Assembly: GCF_009936275.1 (NCBI RefSeq)
Contig: NZ_AP019797.1
Span: 1,905,890-1,969,889, forward strand
Length of the DNA stretch: 64,000 nucleotides
Reading direction: 5' to 3'
Origin: Rhodothermus marinus
Lineage (GTDB): Bacteria > Bacteroidota > Rhodothermia > Rhodothermales > Rhodothermaceae
This document shows, in pieces, positions 26,878 through 33,803 of the stretch. A program made the position numbers and the translations under genes. Each line of letters opens with the position of its first letter. Within the stretch, counting starts at the first letter, position 1. Under the pieces are notes generated by a model. The model made no database searches. It was not told where the DNA came from and was given only the letters and a program-made list of their open reading frames with translations.

Positions 26878-28554
26878 TCAGGCCGACTCCAGCTCTTCGG
26901 CGCGCAGCACGCGCGGATAACGGATCTGCTCCACGAGCGTCTGCACCTCCTTCGGAGGCGGCGGCGTGCGGAGCGAGACCAGAATCGTCACGATGAAGTT
27001 CAGGATCATACCGATCGTGCCCACGCCCTGCGCGTTGATGCCCAGGAAGCTGCTCAGGATCGGCTCCTCGAGGCCGAGCACGCGGTCGGCCCGCATCAGC
27101 ACGATCAGCGTAAACGTAAAGAGCAGGCCGGTCAGCATGCCGGCGATGGCCCCTTCCTTGGTGCACCGCTTCCAGAACACGCCCAGTACGATGACCGGGA
27201 AGAAGCTGGAGCAGGCCAGGCCGAAGGCAAAGGCCACCACCTCAGCCACGAAGCCCGGCGGGAAGATGCCCAGCAACCCGGCAATGATCACACCAAGGAA
27301 AATCATCACGCGGGCCACCGTCAGCTTCACATGATCGGGGGCGCTCGGGTTGATGATCTGGCCGTAGATGTCGTGCGCCATGGCCGAGCCGATCACCAGC
27401 AGCAGGCCCGAGGCCGTCGATAGCGCTGCGGCCAGACCACCGGCCGCCACCAGCCCGACCACCCAGGCCGACAGGTTGGCGATCTCCGGCGTGGCCAGCA
27501 CGATAATGTCGCGGTCGATCGTGCTGAGCAACGCAGCCGCCGTCATGCCCTCGCTCCACTCGCTCGTGCGGATCAGGCCGGTCTGCGCCCAGTTCTGGAC
27601 CCAGCTCAGATCGAGCATGCCCGTCGGCCCCAGCTCACTGAACGCGTTCAGGATATAGTAGCGGGCGAACATGGCCACAGCCGGCGCCGTCAGGTACAGC
27701 AATCCGATGAAGAACAGCGCCCAGAAGGCCGACCAGCGGGCATCCACCACGCGCCGCACCGTGTAGAAGCGCACGATCACGTGCGGCAGGCCGGCCGTTC
27801 CGGCCATCAGGGCGAACGTCACGCAGAAGACGTTCAACATGTCCCAGCTCCCCTTGAAGGGCTGGCTGTAGAAGTTGCCCAGCAGCTCGTACTGAAGCTG
27901 GTCCAGCCGCGGCAGCACTTTGCCCAGCGCCAGCTGCGGCAGCGGAATACCCGTCAGCGTGTAGGCAATGGCGAAGGCCGGGATCAGGTAGGCGATGATC
28001 AGCACGGTGTACTGGGCCACCTGCGTCCAGGTGATCCCTTTCATACCGCCCAGCACGGCGTAGAGCGAGACGATCGCCATACCGATGATCACGCCCCAGA
28101 CGATGTCCACCTGTAGAAAGCGGCTGAAGACGACGCCCACGCCGCGCATCTGCCCGGCCACGTAGGTAAAGGAGACGAACAGGGCCGCGATGGCCGCCAC
28201 CACACGGGCCGCATTGGAGTAGTAGCGTTCGCCCACAAAGTCGGGCACCGTGAACTTCCCGAACTTGCGCAGGAACGGCGCCAGCAGCACGGCCAGCAGC
28301 ACGTAACCGCCCGTCCATCCCATCAGGTAGACGGCCCCGTCATAGCCCATGAAAGAGATCAGCCCCGCCATCGAGATGAAGCTGGCCGCACTCATCCAGT
28401 CGGCGGCCACGGCCGCGCCGTTGGCAACGCTCGGAATGCCCTGCCCGGCCACGTAGAACCCGGCCGTGTCCTTCACGCGACTCCAGATGGCGATTCCGAT
28501 GTAGACGGCGAACGTAATCGCCACCCAGAAGAAAGTCCAACCAATGATGCTCAT
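26878..28554 (-). CDS. Sodium:solute symporter, acetate permease (ActP-like)
   Basis: A 558-residue SLC5-family symporter with about 13 membrane helices, expected to import acetate or other short monocarboxylates with sodium. Family segments include the N-terminal FYVAGQGIPSVANGAAVAADWMSAASFI, seen here in the pieces FYVAGQGIPSVANGAA and ADWMSAASFISMAG, then TVPDFVGERYY and VAAGGLAAALSTASGLLLV. The gene follows the DUF4212 small partner by 36 bases, the usual pairing, and a porin gene and acs lie upstream on the same strand. GGAGG lies nine bases before ATG 28554. Confidence 0.9.
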   Translation of the reverse strand: MSIIGWTFFWVAITFAVYIGIAIWSRVKDTAGFYVAGQGIPSVANGAAVAADWMSAASFISMAGLISFMGYDGAVYLMGWTGGYVLLAVLLAPFLRKFGKFTVPDFVGERYYSNAARVVAAIAALFVSFTYVAGQMRGVGVVFSRFLQVDIVWGVIIGMAIVSLYAVLGGMKGITWTQVAQYTVLIIAYLIPAFAIAYTLTGIPLPQLALGKVLPRLDQLQYELLGNFYSQPFKGSWDMLNVFCVTFALMAGTAGLPHVIVRFYTVRRVVDARWSAFWALFFIGLLYLTAPAVAMFARYYILNAFSELGPTGMLDLSWVQNWAQTGLIRTSEWSEGMTAAALLSTIDRDIIVLATPEIANLSAWVVGLVAAGGLAAALSTASGLLLVIGSAMAHDIYGQIINPSAPDHVKLTVARVMIFLGVIIAGLLGIFPPGFVAEVVAFAFGLACSSFFPVIVLGVFWKRCTKEGAIAGMLTGLLFTFTLIVLMRADRVLGLEEPILSSFLGINAQGVGTIGMILNFIVTILVSLRTPPPPKEVQTLVEQIRYPRVLRAEELESA

Positions 28555-28590
28555 GGCTCGTGCCTCCAGATTGGTTCAACGGGAGCCTCC

Positions 28591-28881
28591 TCAGTGCGCC
28601 TGCGAGGGGGGTGCCGTCGTGCCGGCGTCTTCCTCGACACCGGCCGCCCGGTCCAGCTTACCCATCATGATGGCGTAAGCCAGAATCAGCAGGATGAAGA
28701 TCATAATGCTGCCCTGCTGGGCCATCCAGAACCCCATCGGGACGCCGGCGATCTTCAGCGTGTTGAGCGGTTCGACCAGAAAGATGCTCAGCACGTACCC
28801 GACGATGAACCAGATGACCAGCAGCCAGGCGGTACGCTTGCGCACTTCCCGCCAGTACGTTTTGCGGTCCATTTGCGCCAT
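28591..28881 (-). CDS. DUF4212 small membrane subunit of sodium symporter
   Basis: A 96-residue protein with two membrane helices (AWLLVIWFIVGYVLSIFLV and GSIMIFILLILAYAIMMG) of the DUF4212 family, regularly encoded next to acetate-type SLC5 symporters and thought to be a small subunit. ATG 28881 is preferred over 28893 because GGAGG is spaced properly upstream of it. It lies between the porin gene and actP in one operon. Confidence 0.9.
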   Translation of the reverse strand: MAQMDRKTYWREVRKRTAWLLVIWFIVGYVLSIFLVEPLNTLKIAGVPMGFWMAQQGSIMIFILLILAYAIMMGKLDRAAGVEEDAGTTAPPSQAH

Positions 28882-28902
28882 GGCTTCCTCCATAGATGGT
28901 TG

Positions 28903-30132
28903 TTAGAAAAACAGAAACACGGTGAAATTCCCCCGAACGTTGGTGGCCGTCTCCGTGTCGCCGATCGGTTTGTAGCGGTCGTCGAAGCGGCTGGCATAGG
29001 CCGCCGAGGTCACTTCCAGTTCGAAGGCGAAGCGAACCGGTCCGTGGTTCAGATTCAGGCGCGGTGCCAGCCGCCAGAGCTGCTTGATGTTCGGTGCGCG
29101 GGCGGCCGTGGCCACGACCGGCCCGTCCAGGTCGCCGCTGGCCCCCTGGTTGACCAGGTAGCCCACAAACAGACCGGGAGCCACGCGCCCCGCGCCGTCG
29201 ATGTCCACCCAGCCGGAAAGCAGTTGCAGTGGCTTGAAGGCCCCGGCGTAGTAGTCCCCCTGGCGATCGGCGCTGGGCGCATAGACGTAGCCGCCCGTCA
29301 TCAGGTGATCGGTCAGATCCCCGCCGTAGGTGACCTTACCCCGCAGCGTCGCGCCCTTGCCGGCCAGCGTGAAGTAGCCCTGCACGGCCCAGGCAAAGAA
29401 ACGGTCGCCCGTGACCACCGGTCGCAGCGACTTCAGATAGGCCCCGGCCCCTACTACGCTACCGCCCTGGCTGAAGAGCTGCAGGTGCGTGTGCAGCGCC
29501 GGAAGCGCCGAAAGTTGTTGTTGCTTGATCCCCGAAACACCGTTGAAGCTGATGTCCTGAAAGGCGTCGCGCTGCCAGGCCAGCGCTCCGATGAAACGGA
29601 CGCCCTGGCCTTTCAGCGTGGCGCGAATTTGCGGCTGGCGGGCAAACGGCTGGAACGGCGCACCGGTCGTCGTCGCTACGGTACGCGGAAAAGCCGCCAG
29701 GGTAAACAGCGGCGACCACTCCTGACCGAAGAGCAATTCGGCCTGATCCCAGATCAGCCGCACAAAAGCGCGCCGCAGGCGGAAGCTGCTCTCCAGGCCA
29801 TTCTGCGGCCCGAAGAAGTCTGATTCAAAATACCCTGTCACCTGCGCCCCGAGGGCCTCCGGCAGATCGCCGATCGTCAGGCTCAGCCGCGAGAAGAACA
29901 CAAACGCCCCGAGGTTATCCGTCTCCGTGGCTTCAGATTTGGGCAACGGGAACAGGTGAAACTCCCCGTCGCGTGCAGCGGCAACCTGGCGCGTGTCGTA
30001 CAGGTACTCTGCTTTGATGAAGCCGCTGACCTTGAACGACTGAGCCCAGAGCGTCAGCGGCGCAGCCAGGAAGAGCAGCAGCAGGCCGAAACCCCGGCCC
30101 ATACCCGGCGTACGACGTAACGTGTGCTTCAT
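28903..30132 (-). CDS. Outer-membrane porin-like protein
   Basis: A 409-residue exported beta-barrel. After a signal peptide (LLLLFLAAPLTLWAQ) the sequence has alternating amphipathic strands, FKVSGFIKAEYLYDTRQ at the N-terminus, LRRAFVRLIWDQAELLFGQEW, and a terminal aromatic strand (NFTVFLFF) suited to BAM recognition. Similar proteins are seen beside acetate transport genes and probably pass small solutes across the outer membrane. A strong AGGAGGTGA ribosome site precedes ATG 30132. It heads the porin, DUF4212, actP operon. Substrate is inferred from context. Confidence 0.8.
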   Translation of the reverse strand: MKHTLRRTPGMGRGFGLLLLFLAAPLTLWAQSFKVSGFIKAEYLYDTRQVAAARDGEFHLFPLPKSEATETDNLGAFVFFSRLSLTIGDLPEALGAQVTGYFESDFFGPQNGLESSFRLRRAFVRLIWDQAELLFGQEWSPLFTLAAFPRTVATTTGAPFQPFARQPQIRATLKGQGVRFIGALAWQRDAFQDISFNGVSGIKQQQLSALPALHTHLQLFSQGGSVVGAGAYLKSLRPVVTGDRFFAWAVQGYFTLAGKGATLRGKVTYGGDLTDHLMTGGYVYAPSADRQGDYYAGAFKPLQLLSGWVDIDGAGRVAPGLFVGYLVNQGASGDLDGPVVATAARAPNIKQLWRLAPRLNLNHGPVRFAFELEVTSAAYASRFDDRYKPIGDTETATNVRGNFTVFLFF

Positions 30133-30187
30133 GAGTCACCTCCTTGGTTTGGTTCACCCGGGGAGGGACTCTCCAAAAGGCACGGGG

Positions 30188-30239
30188 CTCCGCAGGTGGC
30201 CGCCCCCCTCCCCCACAGGGCGGCCACCCGGATGCGGAG
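30188..30239. promoter_or_regulatory. Two-tier hairpin in the acs-porin gap
   Basis: An 11-bp perfect inner stem (30195-30205 with 30218-30228) is enclosed by a 6-bp outer stem (30188-30193 with 30234-30239). It lies 56 to 107 bases before the porin start, with no T run on either strand, so it looks more like a leader or mRNA-stability element than a terminator. Confidence 0.5.
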
Positions 30240-30255
30240 ACCGTGCACCCACCAG

Positions 30256-30304
30256 ACGGCGCCCGGTTCGATGGTTGGCGGCCTCGCAACCGGGCGCCGT
30301 TTTG
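30256..30304. terminator. 13-bp hairpin directly after acs
   Basis: ACGGCGCCCGGTT (30256-30268) pairs perfectly with 30288-30300. The T run (TTTT) is on the plus strand, whereas acs is on minus, so it may act as a processing or 3'-end stability structure for acs rather than a standard terminator. Confidence 0.5.
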
Positions 30305-30313
30305 TGTGCGGTG

Positions 30314-32299
30314 TCAGCGGTTGAGTCGGTTCTGCACCAGCTCTTCGACGACCGACGGATCGGCCAGCGTCGAAATATCCCCCAGGTCCTGATATTCGTT
30401 GGCCGCGATCTTGCGCAGAATGCGGCGCATGATCTTGCCAGAACGCGTCTTGGGCAGCGCCGGCGTAAACTGCAACAGGTCGATCGTGAAGATCGGCCCC
30501 AGCAAGTTTCGCACGTGCTGGATCAATTCCTTGCGGAGTTCGTCGCTGGGCTCGAAGCCCGCCTTCAGCGTCACGAAGGCGTAGATGCCCTGCCCTTTGA
30601 TCTCGTGCGGATAGCCCACCACGGCCGCCTCGGCCACCGCCTCATGCTGCACCAGCGCGCTTTCGATTTCGGCCGTGCCCAGACGGTGACCGGAGACGTT
30701 GATCACGTCGTCGACGCGGCCCACGATCCAGTAATAGCCGTCCTCGTCCCGACGCGCGCCGTCCCCGGTGAAGTACTTGCCCGGAAAACGGGTGAAGTAG
30801 GTCTCTACGAAGCGATCATGCGCCTTGTAGACCGTGCGCATCTGGCCGGGCCACGAATCGAGAATGACCAGCATGCCGTCGGCCGGCCCTTCCAGGATGT
30901 TCCCGTCGTTGTCCACGATGGCCGGCTGGATGCCGAAGAACGGCAGCGTGGCCGAGCCCGGCTTGAGCGGCGTGGCGCCCGGCAGCGGCGTAATCATGAT
31001 ACCGCCCGTTTCGGTCTGCCACCAGGTGTCCACGATCGGGCAGCGTTCTTCGCCCACCACCCGGTAGTACCAGAGCCAGGCTTCCGGATTGATCGGCTCC
31101 CCGACCGTGCCCAGCAGCCGGAGCGACTTGCGGCTCGTCTTCTTCACCCACTCGTCGCCTTCGCGCATCAACGCCCGAATGGCCGTGGGTGAGGTGTACA
31201 GGATATTCACCTGGTATTTGTCGACCACCTGCCAGATACGCGACGGATCCGGGTAGTTCGGTGTGCCCTCGAAAAGCACTTCGGTCACGCCGTTGGCCAG
31301 CGGCCCGTAGACGATGTAGCTGTGGCCTGTCACCCAGCCGATGTCGGCCGCGCACCAGTAGACGTCGCCGTCGTGATAGTCGAAGACGAGCTGGTGCGTG
31401 AGCGAGGTGTAGACCAGATAGCCGCCGGTCGTATGCACCACGCCCTTGGGCTTGCCGGTCGAGCCCGAAGTGTAGAGGAAAAAGAGCGGATCTTCGGCAT
31501 CCATCACCTCGGGCGGGCACTCGGCCGAAACGGTCTGGATTTCCTCATGATACCAGCGGTCGCGGCCTTCCACCCACGGGATGTCGCCGCCCGTGCGACG
31601 CACGACCAGCACGGTCTTCACGTCCGGGCAACGTTCGAGCGCCTTATCGGCATTCCGTTTGAGCGGCACGCGACGCCCGGCCCGGAGCCCCTCGTCGGCC
31701 GTGATCAGGTAGGTCGCCTCGCCGTCCAGAATACGATCGGCCAGCGAGTCGGGCGAAAAGCCCGCAAAGACCACCGAGTGGATCGCCCCGATCCGTGCGC
31801 AGGCCAGCATGGCGTAGATGGCTTCCGGGATCATGGGCAGGTAGATCGTCACCCGGTCGCCTTTCTTCACGCCGTGCTTTTTGAGCACATTGGCCAGCCG
31901 GCAGACCTCTTCGTAGAGCTGGCGGTAGGTGATCGCCTTGCTCTCTTCGTTCGGATCGTCCGGCTCCCAGTAGAAGGCCACCTGGTCGGCCCGCTTTGCC
32001 AGATGGCGGTCGATGCAGTTGTAGGCCGCGTTCAGTTTGCCGCCCTCGAACCAGCGGATGTAGAGCTTCGAGGGGTCGTACGACGTGTTTTTAACCGTAT
32101 GGAACGGCTCGAACCAGGTGATGCGCTGGGCCTGCTCGCGCCAGAAGCCTTCCGGATCTTTGATGGAGCGCTCGTAGAGCTCACGATATTGCTCCATCGA
32201 GCTAATGAAAGCCCTTTTGCGAAACGCTTCCGGAGGATCGAAGACCAGTCCGCGTCCCGAGAAGGCCGCCGTTTCTCTGATCGTTTCCTGAACACCCAT
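30314..32299 (-). CDS. acs: Acetyl-CoA synthetase (acetate-CoA ligase)
   Basis: A 661-residue AMP-forming enzyme activating acetate through acetyl-AMP to acetyl-CoA. The P-loop [20 protein letters not shown], here in its [12 protein letters not shown] core, the core motif [26 protein letters not shown], and the C-terminal catalytic lysine segment [11 protein letters not shown] are all present; that lysine is the usual target of regulatory acetylation. GAGGAG precedes ATG 32299. Upstream is an AT-rich promoter region with a TATAAT and a 20-bp palindrome. The gene is followed by the porin and symporter operon and preceded by a sensor operon, which together form an acetate module. Confidence 0.97.
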   Translation of the reverse strand: MGVQETIRETAAFSGRGLVFDPPEAFRKRAFISSMEQYRELYERSIKDPEGFWREQAQRITWFEPFHTVKNTSYDPSKLYIRWFEGGKLNAAYNCIDRHLAKRADQVAFYWEPDDPNEESKAITYRQLYEEVCRLANVLKKHGVKKGDRVTIYLPMIPEAIYAMLACARIGAIHSVVFAGFSPDSLADRILDGEATYLITADEGLRAGRRVPLKRNADKALERCPDVKTVLVVRRTGGDIPWVEGRDRWYHEEIQTVSAECPPEVMDAEDPLFFLYTSGSTGKPKGVVHTTGGYLVYTSLTHQLVFDYHDGDVYWCAADIGWVTGHSYIVYGPLANGVTEVLFEGTPNYPDPSRIWQVVDKYQVNILYTSPTAIRALMREGDEWVKKTSRKSLRLLGTVGEPINPEAWLWYYRVVGEERCPIVDTWWQTETGGIMITPLPGATPLKPGSATLPFFGIQPAIVDNDGNILEGPADGMLVILDSWPGQMRTVYKAHDRFVETYFTRFPGKYFTGDGARRDEDGYYWIVGRVDDVINVSGHRLGTAEIESALVQHEAVAEAAVVGYPHEIKGQGIYAFVTLKAGFEPSDELRKELIQHVRNLLGPIFTIDLLQFTPALPKTRSGKIMRRILRKIAANEYQDLGDISTLADPSVVEELVQNRLNR

Positions 32300-32421
32300 G
32301 GCTCCTCTTTATTTATTCCTACTTAAGAATAAGTTGATTCTCTGGCTTTCCGCTCCGCTTTTTTACCTGTGAAAGATTTATTTAATGTTATAAAAAATTT
32401 TCGCAAGAGATGCAAGAGGGG

Positions 32422-32447
32422 ATTATAATATTCCTGTACAGGAATAT
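32422..32447 (-). promoter_or_regulatory. 20-bp perfect palindrome abutting a TATAAT, upstream of acs
   Basis: The perfect dyad ATATTCCTGTACAGGAATAT spans 32428-32447. On the minus strand it is followed at once by TATAAT (32427-32422). It lies about 130 bases before the acs start and just after the stop of the degenerate kinase gene. A weaker dyad with arms TTATTC and GAATAA is at 32313-32332, nearer the acs start. The position suggests an operator for acs. Confidence 0.6.
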
Positions 32448-32454
32448 CTTTTTC

Positions 32455-33402
32455 TCAGGAAAAGATTGGCAGTACCAGACGCAAGCGTGCGCCCCGGGCG
32501 TCACGCTGCACCCAGAGATCGGCTTCGTGCCAGGCCAGCACTTCCGAAAGCGTCAGCGACAGCCCCTGTTCATCCAGCGTCAGCGTCTGCGTCAGCCAGC
32601 GCTGCAGGCGCTCCGGAGGCAGTCCCCGCCCCTGCCAGCACAGATCGATCCAGAGCAGCCTTTCGTCGCTTTCGGCCAGCAGCACCCATTCTCTGCCCCG
32701 GGGTAACGCCTGGTGAAGTTGCCGCCCCAGTAGCTCCCAGAGCCGGGACCAGAGCCGCCGGTCTGCCTGCACGATACCGGCGGGACACGCGGCCGCTATC
32801 CGCACGCGCCGGGCGTCCTGCTGCAGCGCCGCGGCCATCAGTTGCAGCAACGCGGCGGCCGGCATACGCTCCAGCGGCCAGTGAGCCTGCAGGTACCGGG
32901 TGTAGGCCGAAACCGTTTGCTCCAGCAGCCGGGCCAGCGCTTCCGTCTGGTCCAGAATGATGTGCCGAAACTGCGCCGCCAGGTCTGGCGCCATATCGGG
33001 ATAGGAGGCGAGCGTCTCGATCGCGGCCCGGATGTTGGCGACCGGCCGCCGCAGCCCTTCCAGCAACTGCTGTAACAGCAGCGGCTGCCACTCGTCGGAT
33101 CGGCTGGAAGCCGGCCGAACCTGCAGCACGAACTCCTCCCCACCGGCCAGCGGCCAGGCCTGCACCGACAGCAGTCGGCCTTCCGGGCTGCGCACATGGC
33201 CGGTGGCTTCCGTCGGCGGCCAGGGCAATCCGGGCAAAACGGCCGGCAATCTGGCTTCGGTCCCTTCGTCGGCGGGCAGCGCCAGCCACTTCCGGGCCCG
33301 CCGATTGGCCCACAGGACACGTCCTGCCGCATCGCAGAGGATCACTCCGTCCGGCAGCACCTCCAGTGCGGCCGCCAGTTTACTTGCGTTCGGCGTCTTC
33401 AA
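32455..33402 (-). CDS. PAS/histidine-kinase-like protein lacking the phospho-acceptor histidine
   Basis: A 315-residue soluble protein. No ATG fits; I take TTG 33402, which overlaps the receiver-gene stop as TTGA. Residues about 10-105 are a PAS-like fold (LEVLPDGVILCDAAGRVLWANRRARK). Residues 108-170 mimic a DHp dimerisation helix, but the H-box position HELRTPL reads EGLRRPV, so glutamate 115 replaces the histidine. The C-terminal region ends GLSLTLSEVLAWHEADLWV ... GARLRLVLP, like an HATPase domain with the glycine-rich lid largely lost and the DxGxG box reduced to WQGRG. It is therefore a likely pseudokinase. It is last in the arsR-crbS-like operon, just upstream of acs. Confidence 0.75.
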   Translation of the reverse strand: MKTPNASKLAAALEVLPDGVILCDAAGRVLWANRRARKWLALPADEGTEARLPAVLPGLPWPPTEATGHVRSPEGRLLSVQAWPLAGGEEFVLQVRPASSRSDEWQPLLLQQLLEGLRRPVANIRAAIETLASYPDMAPDLAAQFRHIILDQTEALARLLEQTVSAYTRYLQAHWPLERMPAAALLQLMAAALQQDARRVRIAAACPAGIVQADRRLWSRLWELLGRQLHQALPRGREWVLLAESDERLLWIDLCWQGRGLPPERLQRWLTQTLTLDEQGLSLTLSEVLAWHEADLWVQRDARGARLRLVLPIFS

Positions 33403-33797
33403 GGCTGCTCCGCTTCTCCAGACCGGTTCAGCAGAGTGCGCACGGTCTCCATCACTTCGCGAATGGCAAACGGCTTGACGATGTAGGCGTCGGCCCCGAC
33501 GGCCCGGCCTTTTTCCAGGTCGGTCTCCCGCCCGCGCGCCGTCACCAGCACCACCTTGATGGCCTGTCCGTCCGGACCCGCCTTGAGCTGCCGGCACACC
33601 TCAAACCCGCTCATTCCCGGCAGCATGACGTCGAGCAAGACCAGGTCGGGCGGCACATTCCGGCAGGCCTCCAGCGCCGCCTCGCCGTCTTCCACAACAT
33701 GGGCTTCATATCCCTCCTGCTCCATCAGAAAGCGCAGCGACAGCGCAATACTGGGTTCGTCTTCAACGATCAATACGCGGGGTGTCTGGCCGGTCAT
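33399..33797 (-). CDS. Receiver-only response regulator
   Basis: A 132-residue protein that is a single REC domain: acidic pocket E12-D13, phospho-acceptor D56 in LVLLDVMLPGMSGF, the conserved T in VVLVTARG, and the lysine in DAYIVKPF. There is no DNA-binding output domain. It lies six bases after the SLC5-histidine kinase gene and overlaps the degenerate kinase gene by four bases, so the kinase probably phosphorylates it, and the signal must pass on by protein contact. In Vibrio and Pseudomonas the CrbS kinase instead works with CrbR, which has a LuxR-type DNA-binding domain. Confidence 0.93.
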   Translation of the reverse strand: MTGQTPRVLIVEDEPSIALSLRFLMEQEGYEAHVVEDGEAALEACRNVPPDLVLLDVMLPGMSGFEVCRQLKAGPDGQAIKVVLVTARGRETDLEKGRAVGADAYIVKPFAIREVMETVRTLLNRSGEAEQP

Positions 33798-33803
33798 TGC
33801 ATT

